From NCBI GenBank assembly GCA_016209245.1, contig JACQWN010000233.1:1-31333 (forward strand): a stretch of DNA of 31,333 nt, read 5' to 3'. The position numbers and the translations under genes were made by a program. This stretch comes from Bacteroidia bacterium. GTDB lineage: Bacteria; Bacteroidota; Bacteroidia; Bacteroidales; BM523. The notes beneath the pieces were generated by a model. That model had not been told where the DNA came from. It did not search any database and saw only the letters and a program-made list of their open reading frames with translations. Positions within the stretch are counted from its first letter, which is position 1. Every line of letters begins with the position of its first letter. Shown here one piece after another: positions 6,797-15,684 of this stretch.

Positions 6797-8689
6797 TTGT
6801 ACCGGCTTGAAACAAAAATTGATGTAAACTCTGATGAGTTTAAACGGAATAAGGAAGAATATTATAAGCTGCTTGAAAAATACATGGCGGCGCTCAGGAT
6901 GGCGATGAATGGCGGGCCTGAAAAAGCTAGAATTAAGCATACGGAACGGGGGAAGCTGCTTGTCAGGGAACGTGTGAATCTGTTGCTTGACGCTAATACT
7001 CCGTTTCTTGAATTATCGCAATTAGCTGCTTATGACAAGTTTAATAATGAATTTCCTTGTGCCGGGATTATTACCGGTATCGGAAGGATTCACGGCAGGG
7101 AAGCGATGATTAGTGCTAATGATGCTACAGTAAAGGGCGGAACATATGCGGAAGAAACTATAAAAAAGCATGTCAGGGCGCAGGAAATTGCATTGGAAAA
7201 CAATCTTCCATGTGTTTACCTTGTTGATTCCGGAGGTGTATTTCTTCCCCAACAGGAAAAAGTATTTCCCGACCGTTTTAATTTCGGCAGGTTTTTTTAT
7301 AACCAGGCTAAGCTTTCAGCCGAAGGTATCCCGCAAATTTCCATTGTTATGGGTATGTGTACTGCCGGCGGGGCATATGTGCCGGCAATGAGCGATGAAA
7401 CCATAATAATCAAGAAGCAGGGAACAATTTATATCGGGGGGCCACCGCTGGTTAAAGCCGCCACAGGCGAAATCGTTACTGCAGAAGAGCTTGGAGGCGC
7501 CGATGTTCATACTTCTATTTCAGGTGTGTCGGACCATTTCGCCGAAAATGACATCCATGCAATACAAATATGCAGGAACATCTTTGAAACTCTAAAACCG
7601 CCGGATAAGCAACTACTTGACATCGCAGAACCGGAAGAACCATACTACGATCCTGAAGAGCTATATGGTATAGCGCCTGTAAATATCAAAAGACCTGTTG
7701 ATTCCCGTGAAATTATTATGCGAATTGTTGACGGCTCGAAATTTCATGAATTTAAAGCGAGATATGGTCTGACTATAGTTACAGGTTTTGCAAGAATTAT
7801 GGGGTATCCAGTTGGTATCATCGCTAATAATGGCGTTCTCTTTTCAGAATCGGCGCTGAAAGGGGCTCATTTTGTCGAATTGTGCAATGTCCGCAAAGTC
7901 CCTTTAATTTTTCTCCAGAATGTTACAGGTTTTATTGTCGGAAAAGAATATGAACGGGGCGGAATAGCCAGCGACGGGGCTAAAATGGTCCACGCAGTAT
8001 CTAACACAAATGTTCCAAAATTTACATTAATATTTGGAGGTTCCTTCGGTGCGGGAAACTATGCTATGGCCGGCAGGGGTTATGACCCACGACTTCTGTT
8101 CATGTGGCCAAATTCCAAAATATCGGTTATGGGCGGTGAACAGGCAGCCAATGTCCTTATTCAAGTTAAGAAGGAACAATTAGCAGCCAAAGGTGAATCT
8201 TTACCCGAGGAAGAATATCAAAAGCTTTATAATGAAATTCTTGCCAAATATGAACATGAAGGTTCTGCATTTTACAGCACCGCACGACTTTGGGCACCAT
8301 ATGAAAAATTAAAATTTTATCAAAATATTTGTGAAATTCGAAGATTGATAAATAAACATACCAAATCATTTCCTAAAATGTATATAAAATTAATTGGTCA
8401 AATGAATGATGCAGCCAGAAGCGCCAAACAAAACATTCGGGAAGGATACAGAAGAGATACGGCAAGAGAATTCGGACGCTCGATTTTAATAAGTGCTGGC
8501 TCACTTGAAGAATTGAAGGGTGATGTTGACGATTGTCTTGAAGATGGATTAATTAATCAGGATGATTTTAATGTTCTTAAAGATCTTTTCGGGAAAACAA
8601 AATATCAAATGGATAGATATCTTGATTCATTATATCAAATGGATAGAGAGGGTAAATGGAAGACACGTTTTAACCGTAACCGTAAATAA
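6797..8689 (+). CDS. liuB: Methylcrotonyl-CoA carboxylase CT (beta) subunit fused to a four-helix-bundle (S23/IVP-like) domain
   Basis: Residues 1-499 are a carboxyltransferase beta subunit of methylcrotonyl-CoA carboxylase, third step of leucine degradation. The features seen are a VKGGTYAEETIKKHVRAQEIA segment, LVDSGGVFLPQQEKVFPDR, GMCTAGGAYVPAMSDE, GPPLVKAATGE and FGGSFGAGNYAM. The match fails just after STARLW (Trp499, codon 8291-8293). The family normally continues with a D-D-G-I-I-D-P-x-x-T-R tail of about 35-40 residues. Instead 131 residues follow that resemble the 23S-rRNA intervening-sequence/S23 four-helix-bundle family: KLKFYQNICEIRRL, ARSAKQNIREGYRR, AGSLEELKGDVDDCLEDGLI. The missing tail is not found downstream. 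The appended part is visibly more AT-rich. The only usable start in the open frame is TTG at 6797. Either a true fusion, a decayed gene or an assembly chimera; LiuC and the biotin subunit follow in the operon. Confidence 0.9.
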   Translation: MYRLETKIDVNSDEFKRNKEEYYKLLEKYMAALRMAMNGGPEKARIKHTERGKLLVRERVNLLLDANTPFLELSQLAAYDKFNNEFPCAGIITGIGRIHGREAMISANDATVKGGTYAEETIKKHVRAQEIALENNLPCVYLVDSGGVFLPQQEKVFPDRFNFGRFFYNQAKLSAEGIPQISIVMGMCTAGGAYVPAMSDETIIIKKQGTIYIGGPPLVKAATGEIVTAEELGGADVHTSISGVSDHFAENDIHAIQICRNIFETLKPPDKQLLDIAEPEEPYYDPEELYGIAPVNIKRPVDSREIIMRIVDGSKFHEFKARYGLTIVTGFARIMGYPVGIIANNGVLFSESALKGAHFVELCNVRKVPLIFLQNVTGFIVGKEYERGGIASDGAKMVHAVSNTNVPKFTLIFGGSFGAGNYAMAGRGYDPRLLFMWPNSKISVMGGEQAANVLIQVKKEQLAAKGESLPEEEYQKLYNEILAKYEHEGSAFYSTARLWAPYEKLKFYQNICEIRRLINKHTKSFPKMYIKLIGQMNDAARSAKQNIREGYRRDTAREFGRSILISAGSLEELKGDVDDCLEDGLINQDDFNVLKDLFGKTKYQMDRYLDSLYQMDREGKWKTRFNRNRK

Positions 8690-8737
8690 CCAATTTATTA
8701 ACCATTTATTAACTGTTAATTAACTAAATTTATTATT

Positions 8738-9094
8738 ATGGAACATTCACTGATTGAAATCGGCAAAGTTGCTGAAAAATTTGGAGTAGAATACTTTACT
8801 GATAATGGTTATACTATAAAAAAAGTAGAACCGAAAGAAAATGGCAACATAGAACTGCAATGTCATAGAACAATAATAATTAAAAAAAAAGAACCGCTCC
8901 CTGAAATCGCTGTCGCCTGCGTTATTACCGGTGTATCGCCAGATGAGCCGGATTATATATCTACAACACAGCTCAGACAAATTAAAAATAGCTTTAAGGG
9001 TCAGGAAATAAAGTATGTTATTTATGAAATAAGGTTATGGCTTGATGAAAATCTCGCAATACAAGATTCTGAAATTAATAAATTAAAAAGATAA
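8738..9094 (+). CDS. Unrecognised 118-residue protein in the leucine-degradation operon
   Basis: I do not recognise a family. The protein is soluble with no signal peptide or membrane segment. The N-terminus is helical (SLIEIGKVAEKFGVEYF). A middle section alternates basic and hydrophobic residues (CHRTIIIKKKEPLPEIAVACVITG). A helix/strand end follows (STTQLRQIKNSFKGQEIKYVIYEIRLWLDE), ending in a lysine-rich tail. It begins 48 bp after the CT/four-helix chimera on the same strand and is followed by a palindromic repeat, then liuC. It has no obvious leucine-pathway role. It could have arrived with the four-helix segment or the repeat (inference). Codon usage looks coding, with an ATG after an AT-rich leader. 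Confidence 0.7.
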   Translation: MEHSLIEIGKVAEKFGVEYFTDNGYTIKKVEPKENGNIELQCHRTIIIKKKEPLPEIAVACVITGVSPDEPDYISTTQLRQIKNSFKGQEIKYVIYEIRLWLDENLAIQDSEINKLKR

Positions 9095-9099
9095 GTTAC

Positions 9100-9198
9100 T
9101 ATTACCCCATCGAAGTACGAAAAAAATACGAACTTACGAAGTACGAACCGTTCGTAGTTCGTAAGTTCGTAAAAAATTCGTAATTCGATGGGATAATA
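9100..9198. repeat. 99-bp palindromic MITE-like element, copy 1
   Basis: The ends TATTACCCCATCGAA (9100-9114) and TTCGATGGGATAATA (9184-9198) are inverted repeats with one mismatch. The interior consists of short TACGAA / TTCGTA modules arranged head-on around a centre near 9150, so the whole element can fold into one long imperfect hairpin. A second member with the same TTCGTA...TTATGGGATAATA right end lies at 29037-29151. It sits between the unrecognised ORF and liuC. Confidence 0.85.
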
Positions 9199-9252
9199 AA
9201 AATAAACCCGTACATAGAAGGTGAATTATAACAAAAATAAATATTTACTTAA

Positions 9253-10044
9253 ATGAAATCTTTTAAAACCATTGAATTGAAATTAAACGACGGAATTGGA
9301 ACAGTCTGGCTTAATCGCCCGGAAGTCCACAATGCGTTTAACAATGTAATGATTAAGGATCTGACAGAATGTTTTGGCTATATCAATGATATGGACGATA
9401 TTGTCGCCGTAGTTTTACGCGGCAGGGAAAAATCGTTTTGTGCCGGGGCCGATTTAAACTGGATGCGGGATGTTGCAAAATATACTTATGAGCAAAACTT
9501 TTCCGAAAGCAGAGAATTGTCAGAATGTCTTTATCGAATATATACATGTAAAAAACCAACTATTACTCTTGCTTATGGAGCAGTGATCGGCGGAGGTAAC
9601 GGATTGCTGTCGGCATGCGATATGGCATATTGCGACGATGATACGACCTTTTCGTTAAGTGAAATAAAAATCGGGATTATTCCTGCCTGCATTTCTCCTT
9701 ATGTAGTCAAAAGAATCGGAGAATATGGAGCCAAAGATTTAATGCTTTCGGGAAGGCGAATAAAAGGAAAAGAAGCGGAATGGTACAGATTGGTCAATAA
9801 GTCTGTGGAACCTGACCATCTTAATGAGTATGTAAACAATGTAATCGAAATATTAAAAACCAGCGGGCCTAAAGCGGTTACACATTGTAAAAATCTGATT
9901 TATGCAATCAGTAATACTTTAAGTCTGGACGAGGCGCATGATTACACTGCAAAAATGATTGCCGATATTCGCGCTTCTGCTGAAGGACAAGAGGGCATGG
10001 CGGCTTTTCTGGAAAAAAGGAAGCCGAATTGGGTGAAAGGATAA
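9253..10044 (+). CDS. liuC: Methylglutaconyl-CoA hydratase (enoyl-CoA hydratase/isomerase family)
   Basis: This 263-residue crotonase-fold enzyme most likely hydrates 3-methylglutaconyl-CoA to HMG-CoA, the step after MCC in leucine catabolism. The CoA/oxyanion segment SFCAGADLNWM (61-71) has the G-A-D-L-x-W-M signature of bacterial LiuC. The second oxyanion loop GGGNGL lies at 113-118. The first classical crotonase glutamate is a Gly here, as in bacterial LiuC enzymes, and the second is kept as Glu137 in FSLSEIKIGIIPA. It ends normally with FLEKRKPNW. It is placed between the two MCC subunit genes, which supports the pathway call over a generic beta-oxidation hydratase. The R-M gene begins 14 bp downstream. 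Confidence 0.88.
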   Translation: MKSFKTIELKLNDGIGTVWLNRPEVHNAFNNVMIKDLTECFGYINDMDDIVAVVLRGREKSFCAGADLNWMRDVAKYTYEQNFSESRELSECLYRIYTCKKPTITLAYGAVIGGGNGLLSACDMAYCDDDTTFSLSEIKIGIIPACISPYVVKRIGEYGAKDLMLSGRRIKGKEAEWYRLVNKSVEPDHLNEYVNNVIEILKTSGPKAVTHCKNLIYAISNTLSLDEAHDYTAKMIADIRASAEGQEGMAAFLEKRKPNWVKG

Positions 10045-10058
10045 TAAACGATTTCTGA

Positions 10059-13000
10059 ATGATAAAAGATTATTTAACAAATATTTCTAATACCACAATT
10101 CTTGGAGATGCCCGCGAAAAAAGCTATTATGGACATTTGTCGGTCTTTTTAAAAGAATTTGCAGGTTATATTAATACCGGCAATATTTCAATCACTACAC
10201 TACCTAAAAAAACAGAAGCCGGCAACCCTGATTTTCGTATATGGGATGGAAAGCTGCATATAGTCGGATATATTGAAGCAAAAAGACCTGGCGAAAATTT
10301 GGATTTGATAGAAAATTCGGAACAATTATTCAGATACCGAAACACATTTCCAAATCTTATTCTTACTGATTTTTATGAGTTCAGACTGTACAGGAATGGC
10401 ATTATTATTGACAAGGTAATTATAGGACGACAGTTTCTTCCTATAAGATTAAAAACGATTCCTCCTGTCGAAAATGAATTAAAATTTAAAGCATTTTTAG
10501 AGAAATTTTTTTCATTTTCTGTTCCACATTTATATACTGCAGAAACATTAGCGGTGGAATTAGCCAAAAGAACAAGATTTTTACGTGATGAAGTGATAAG
10601 CATTGAGCTTGCAGAAGAAGAAAAGAATGGTAAAAAATGTATCATCGGTTTTTATGAAGCATTCAGGAAATATTTAATAAACGCTTTATCCGAAAAGCAA
10701 TTTGCCGACCTTTACGCCCAAACAATTACTTATGGATTATTTGCAGCAAGAACCCGTGCAACGGATAGATTTAACCGCGAGCTTGCTTTCAAGCATATTC
10801 CTGATACCATCGGTATTTTAAAGGATATTTTCCGGTTTATTTCTCTTGAGGATCCGCCATTGACACTTCAAATTATGGTTGATGATATTGCCGAGGTGCT
10901 AAACAATACCGATATAAAAAAGATTCTGCAGGATTATTTTAAAGAAGGGAAAGGAGAAGATCCGATAGTACATTTTTATGAAACTTTTCTTACGGCTTAT
11001 GACCCTGTAATACGTGAGAAAAAAGGAGTTTATTATACTCCCGTACCTGTTGTAAATTATATTGTCCGTTCCATTCACCAAGTTTTAAAATCACATTTCG
11101 GACTTTCAGACGGCTTTGCCAGCCCTGCAGTAACTTTATTAGACCCCGCCGCCGGAACTCTTACATTCCCGGCACAGACCTTGAAAATTGCAATTGAAGA
11201 ATATACTTCCAAATACGGAGAAGGAGGAAAAAACAACCTGATAAAAAATCATATTTTACCGAATTACTATGCTTTTGAATTAATGATGGCGCCTTATGCA
11301 ATAGGACATTTGAAAATGAGCTTTCTTTTAGAGGAAATTGGCTATAAGCTTCAGAATGATGAGCGTTTTAAATTTTATCTGACAAATACTCTTGAAATGG
11401 AAGATTTGGAACAGATTCAAATTCCGGGTTTGCGGTCGTTAAGTGAAGAAAGCCATCTGGCAGGCGCTATAAAAAGACATCAATCAATTCTGGTTATAAT
11501 AGGTAATCCACCATATAGCGGTCACTCTGAAAATCGAAACAAATGGACTGAATATTTATTAAAAAAAGATATTGATAATGCTCAAAGTTATTATAAAGTT
11601 GATGGACAACCACTGAAAGAAAAAAATCCCAAATGGCTTCAGGATGATTATGTAAAGTTTTTACGTTTTGCTCAATGGAAAATACATAAAGCGGGCTTTG
11701 GCATTGTTGGAATGATTACAAATCACAGCTATTTGGATAATCCTACATTTCGCGGAATGCGCCAAAGTCTGATAAAAACGTTTAATGAAATATATATTCA
11801 CAACCTGCATGGCAACAGCTTGAAAAAAGAAACCGGACCCGAGGGTACTAAAGATGAAAATGTTTTTGACATCAGACAAGGTGTTTCTATTGCTTTGTTC
11901 ATTAAGCTGAAAAATAAAAAAGATTGCAAAGTATATTATACAGATGTATATGGTTTACGCGAAAATAAATACAAATGGTTGAATGAGAATAATTTTGGGA
12001 AAAAGAACTTTGATAAAATCAATCCGGAACCGCCATTTTACTTTTTTATCAAGCGCAATATTAAAGGAATCAGCCAATATCTTACATGGAAGCCTGTTAA
12101 TGAAATATTTCGTGTAAACAGCGTAGGTATTGTAACTGCCAGAGATAATCTTACAATTAAATTTTCAGAACAGGAAATTTGGAATACCGTTTTAAACTTT
12201 TCTAAAATGGAAAAGGAAATTGCACGGCAGGCTTATTCCTTGGGCGAAGATACAAGTGACTGGAAAATAGAATTGGCACAGTCCGATTTAAAGCATAGCG
12301 GGCCTGACAGAAAAAATATCAAACCGATACTGTACCGTCCTTTTGATATCAGATATACGTATTATACCGGCAACAGCAGGGGATTTCATTGTAGACCCCG
12401 AAATGATATTATGCGTCATATGTTAAACGAAAATTTAGGATTAACAATAGGAAGAGCAGGTCAGGTTGTCGGTTTAGAATATTTATGGAATTTGGTTTTT
12501 GTCTCAAGAAATATTATTGATTTGAATCTTTTTTATCGTGGTGGCGAATTAATCTTTCCATTATATCTTTATAAAGAAAAAAAATCAAGAAAGTTTTCAA
12601 TTATGCCCATGCTCGTATGTGAACCTGAAATCGAATATGGTTATAAAAATCGGGTTGCAAATATTGATAAAATCATTTATGAAAAGCTGAATAAAACTTA
12701 TAAAAGCAAGCTCTCGCCGGAAGCCATCCTGTACTATATTTATAGCATTTTTTACTGTAATATTTTCAGGGAAAAATATGGCGAATTTTTAAAAATTGAT
12801 TTTCCACGAATTCCATTTACGACAAATTTTAATTTGTTCAGGAAATTAGCTGAATTTGGCAACAAACTTTCCGACCTGCATCTAATGAAAAGCAAATTGC
12901 TTAGTGTGCCGGTTTCAAAATATCACGGAACAGACGATAACGACCGTATTGAAAAAATCAATTATGTTGAAAATAAGCAATGTGTATATATTAATAAAGA

Positions 13001-13217
13001 AAAATACTTTGACGGCATTTCATCAGAACTCTGGAATTACAACATTGGTGGATATAAAATTTTAGAAAAATATTTACAAGACCGTAAGACACGGATAATG
13101 GATGCTCCTGAATATTATTGTAAAATTATTACTGCAATCAATGAAACAATTATTCTTCAGAAAAAAATTGACCTTTTATATGAAGAAGTAGAAAATGAGA
13201 TTATTTATTTTAAATAA
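10059..13217 (+). CDS. Single-chain restriction-modification enzyme (type IIG / helicase-less type ISP-like)
   Basis: This 1052-residue protein fuses nuclease, adenine methyltransferase and specificity parts. The N-terminal PD-(D/E)xK nuclease shows Asp58 (NPDF), Glu73-x-Lys75 (YIEAKRP) and a QLFRY element (Q89-x3-Y93). A helical linker precedes the N6-methyltransferase: the motif X-like GVYYTPVPVV (323-332), motif I LLDPAAGTLTF (360-370, Leu where many have Gly) and motif IV NPPY (483-486). The C-terminal third resembles the type ISP specificity domain: YRPFDIRYTYYTG, then a HCRPRNDIMRHML segment. No RecA-like helicase motors are present, unlike LlaGI/LlaBIII. It sits in the leucine operon with 14-bp gaps both to liuC and to the biotin subunit, so it is presumably co-transcribed with metabolic genes. 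Target sequence cannot be inferred. It appears full length. Confidence 0.87.
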   Translation: MIKDYLTNISNTTILGDAREKSYYGHLSVFLKEFAGYINTGNISITTLPKKTEAGNPDFRIWDGKLHIVGYIEAKRPGENLDLIENSEQLFRYRNTFPNLILTDFYEFRLYRNGIIIDKVIIGRQFLPIRLKTIPPVENELKFKAFLEKFFSFSVPHLYTAETLAVELAKRTRFLRDEVISIELAEEEKNGKKCIIGFYEAFRKYLINALSEKQFADLYAQTITYGLFAARTRATDRFNRELAFKHIPDTIGILKDIFRFISLEDPPLTLQIMVDDIAEVLNNTDIKKILQDYFKEGKGEDPIVHFYETFLTAYDPVIREKKGVYYTPVPVVNYIVRSIHQVLKSHFGLSDGFASPAVTLLDPAAGTLTFPAQTLKIAIEEYTSKYGEGGKNNLIKNHILPNYYAFELMMAPYAIGHLKMSFLLEEIGYKLQNDERFKFYLTNTLEMEDLEQIQIPGLRSLSEESHLAGAIKRHQSILVIIGNPPYSGHSENRNKWTEYLLKKDIDNAQSYYKVDGQPLKEKNPKWLQDDYVKFLRFAQWKIHKAGFGIVGMITNHSYLDNPTFRGMRQSLIKTFNEIYIHNLHGNSLKKETGPEGTKDENVFDIRQGVSIALFIKLKNKKDCKVYYTDVYGLRENKYKWLNENNFGKKNFDKINPEPPFYFFIKRNIKGISQYLTWKPVNEIFRVNSVGIVTARDNLTIKFSEQEIWNTVLNFSKMEKEIARQAYSLGEDTSDWKIELAQSDLKHSGPDRKNIKPILYRPFDIRYTYYTGNSRGFHCRPRNDIMRHMLNENLGLTIGRAGQVVGLEYLWNLVFVSRNIIDLNLFYRGGELIFPLYLYKEKKSRKFSIMPMLVCEPEIEYGYKNRVANIDKIIYEKLNKTYKSKLSPEAILYYIYSIFYCNIFREKYGEFLKIDFPRIPFTTNFNLFRKLAEFGNKLSDLHLMKSKLLSVPVSKYHGTDDNDRIEKINYVENKQCVYINKEKYFDGISSELWNYNIGGYKILEKYLQDRKTRIMDAPEYYCKIITAINETIILQKKIDLLYEEVENEIIYFK

Positions 13218-13231
13218 AAAATTATATTATA

Positions 13232-15235
13232 ATGAAACTTTTTAAAAAAATTCTAATTGCTAACCGCGGCGAAATAGCCGTAAGAGTGATGAAGACAGCC
13301 AAGACACTTGGAATAAAAACTGTCGCAATATATTCAGAGGTTGACAGCGAATCTTTACATGTTGCTATGGCTGATGAAGTTTATTGTATCGGTAAATCGG
13401 AGCTGAGCGAAACCTATCTGAATATTCCGAAAATTATTGAAACAGCAAAGATGACGGGAGCCGAGGCGATTCATCCGGGTTATGGATTTCTCGCTGAAAA
13501 TCCTAAGTTTATGAAGGCATGCAAGGATGCAGGAATTATTTTTATTGGTCCTGACGAGAAACCAATATATATCATGGGCAATAAAATCGAATCGCGCGAT
13601 TTTGTCAGGAAATTAAACATTCCTTTGACTGAAGGAATAACCGGTACTCCGCAACAATTATTGAAAGCAGGCGATAAGATACCGTTTCCTTTGCTCATTA
13701 AAGCTGCTGCCGGAGGTGGCGGCAAGGGAATGCGCATTGTATGGGACAAGAATGAGCTTAAAGACTCGCTGGAAGCGACAAGCCGGGAAGCAAAAAATTA
13801 TTTTAGCGACCCGACTGTTTATATTGAAAAATACATCGAAGAGCCAAGACATATAGAAATACAGGTTCTTGGCGACAATCATGGTAATGCAGTCTATCTT
13901 TTCGAGCGTGAATGTTCAATTCAGCGAAGGTATCAAAAAATTATCGAAGAAGCGCCGTCAGTCACACTTACCCCTGAAATACGTAAAAACATGGGTGAAT
14001 GCGCTGTAAAAATCGCTAAAGCCATTGGATATAACAGCGCCGGAACTGTTGAATTTCTGGTTGATAAAAACCTGAATTTTTACTTCCTTGAAATGAATAC
14101 GCGCATTCAGGTTGAGCATCCCGTTACCGAGCTTACTACAGGCCTTGATATTGTCGAAGAGCAAATTTACATCGCTGCAGGGTATCCCCTTAGATTTAAC
14201 CAAAAAGCCCTTGTACAGTCAGGACATGCTATTGAGTGCAGGATTTATGCCGAAGATCCTGCAAACCAATTTTTACCTTCACCCGGAAAAATGTTGCTTT
14301 ATAAAGAACCTGAAATAACTACCGTACGGCTTGATACAGGAATAACTGAAAATACGGAAATTAAAAGCTTTTTCGACCCTATGATTTGTAAAATCATATC
14401 ATGGGGCGAAGACAGAGAAGAGGCCAGATTGATAATGATTAACGCCATCAAAGAATATGCTATTCATGGCATCAAAACAAATATTTCATATCTTATTAAA
14501 GCACTTGAAAACGAGGCATATATAAATAATAATTTGTCAACAAAATTCTGCGACTTATACACCGAGACGCTAAACAAGCTTATCGAAGAAGAAAAAGCAA
14601 ATACACCGGCATGGCAGCCAATCTTGATTTACCTGTTGTATAGTCTGAACACATTCCCTGCAGCATCCCGATTTGAAACGCATGATGTTTGGGATATAAT
14701 TGGATATTGGCGGAACATTATGTTTTTAAAAATTAAATACAGGGACAAGGAATACAACGTTGAGCTAAAGCAACAAAAAGGAGGCAATAAATTTATTTTT
14801 GATAATACGGAATATGTTGCCACAATTGAAGAATTAGACCGGAATAAAATTGTATGCACAATTAATAATATATATTTCACCGCTTATATTTCCGAAGATG
14901 AACAATATAAGGCATATCTCACAATAAATGGACTGAACTATGAACTAAAACGCCTTGATTTGCTGAGTAATGTTTATTTTAAATCCGAACAAAGCTTATC
15001 GGGAGAAGCTGGAAATTTTGTTACGGCTCCAATGCCGGGTAAAGTTATTAAAGTAAATGTCAAAGAAGGCGATAAAGTGGCGAAAGGGGCGTTATTATTA
15101 ATCATCGAAGCTATGAAAATGGAAAACAGGGTTACATCGCCAAGGGATGCGGTAGTTGAAAAATTAAGTGTTTGTGTTGGTGAGATGGTTGATGGATTAA
15201 AACCCTTAGTAGTATTTCGGGATGATAAAGTTTGA
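13232..15235 (+). CDS. liuD: Methylcrotonyl-CoA carboxylase biotin carboxylase/BCCP (alpha) subunit
   Basis: This 667-residue protein has the standard alpha-subunit layout. The biotin carboxylase N-domain begins KILIANRGEIAVRV. ATP-grasp follows, with a glycine-rich KAAAGGGGKGMRIV loop near 155 and the catalytic FLEMNTRIQVEHPVTE stretch. A biotin-carboxylase C-domain and a linker/BT-like region of about 130 residues come next. The C-terminal biotinyl domain ends the protein, with EAMKMEN placing the biotinylated lysine at about 629. It carboxylates biotin for transfer to the CT subunit. Placement with liuB- and liuC-like genes favours methylcrotonyl-CoA over propionyl- or acetyl-CoA as substrate of the complex. 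The domain sequence looks intact, in contrast to its CT partner, whose tail is replaced. Confidence 0.93.
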   Translation: MKLFKKILIANRGEIAVRVMKTAKTLGIKTVAIYSEVDSESLHVAMADEVYCIGKSELSETYLNIPKIIETAKMTGAEAIHPGYGFLAENPKFMKACKDAGIIFIGPDEKPIYIMGNKIESRDFVRKLNIPLTEGITGTPQQLLKAGDKIPFPLLIKAAAGGGGKGMRIVWDKNELKDSLEATSREAKNYFSDPTVYIEKYIEEPRHIEIQVLGDNHGNAVYLFERECSIQRRYQKIIEEAPSVTLTPEIRKNMGECAVKIAKAIGYNSAGTVEFLVDKNLNFYFLEMNTRIQVEHPVTELTTGLDIVEEQIYIAAGYPLRFNQKALVQSGHAIECRIYAEDPANQFLPSPGKMLLYKEPEITTVRLDTGITENTEIKSFFDPMICKIISWGEDREEARLIMINAIKEYAIHGIKTNISYLIKALENEAYINNNLSTKFCDLYTETLNKLIEEEKANTPAWQPILIYLLYSLNTFPAASRFETHDVWDIIGYWRNIMFLKIKYRDKEYNVELKQQKGGNKFIFDNTEYVATIEELDRNKIVCTINNIYFTAYISEDEQYKAYLTINGLNYELKRLDLLSNVYFKSEQSLSGEAGNFVTAPMPGKVIKVNVKEGDKVAKGALLLIIEAMKMENRVTSPRDAVVEKLSVCVGEMVDGLKPLVVFRDDKV

Positions 15236-15435
15236 GCTTATCAGTGAAAGGATATAAAAGTGTACCCAATTTCATATGAAACTCAACCGAAAATAACCAG
15301 GGAAATCTTGGCATTTTTCAAAATGTCCAAAAAAGTATTTAAAATTGTCTGGAATTATATAAAAAACAAAAATTTTTTTAAAACTCTATAAATATTTATA
15401 ATAAATAATTAAATTTGTAAAAAATTATAAATTAT
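15236..15435 (+). promoter_or_regulatory. Spacer with palindrome and putative promoter of the DUF433/PIN pair
   Basis: The spacer is strongly AT-rich. A TAAATTTG at 15410-15417 fits the Bacteroidota -7 element, 18 nt ahead of the ATG at 15436; a TTG at the right distance is not evident. TTTCATATGAAA (15270-15281) is a perfect 12-bp palindrome that could bind a regulator or be chance. No convincing intrinsic terminator was found after the carboxylase operon. Confidence 0.4.
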
Positions 15436-15684
15436 ATGGAATACAAACGATTACTAGAGCGAATTACATTAAATCCTAAAGTTATGACAGGAAAACCAGT
15501 CATAAGAGGAACACGGCTGACAGTTCAATATATTTTAAATCTATTAGCTACCGGTGCAACTATTGACGAAATTCTTCAAGAATATAAAGGATTGACAAAG
15601 GAAGATATTTTCGCATGTCTTTTATATGCTTCTGAGACACTTGAAAATACTTCATTTATGCCTATTATGGAGGCAGCATCATGA
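15436..15684 (+). CDS. DUF433 family antitoxin
   Basis: This 82-residue protein carries the DUF433 signature: ITLNPKVMTGKPVIRGTRLTV near 10-30, then ILNLLATGATIDEILQEY and LTKEDIFACLLYASETL. These form a small winged-helix DNA-binding fold. DUF433 proteins are typically encoded directly upstream of a PIN-like DUF5615 toxin and act as antitoxin/autorepressor (family knowledge). Its stop overlaps the toxin start by 4 bp (ATGA at 15681-15684), implying translational coupling. The preceding -7-like element suggests its own promoter, separate from the carboxylase operon. Confidence 0.88.
   Translation: MEYKRLLERITLNPKVMTGKPVIRGTRLTVQYILNLLATGATIDEILQEYKGLTKEDIFACLLYASETLENTSFMPIMEAAS

Noticed and set aside
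8294..8689. Avd component of a diversity-generating retroelement
   Set aside because: The four-helix-bundle segment is of the Avd/IVP superfamily, but no reverse transcriptase or template/variable repeat pair is in the window.
10059..13217. BREX or PglX-type defence system
   Set aside because: The protein carries its own PD-(D/E)xK nuclease and a type ISP-like specificity end, and no brx/pgl partners are nearby.
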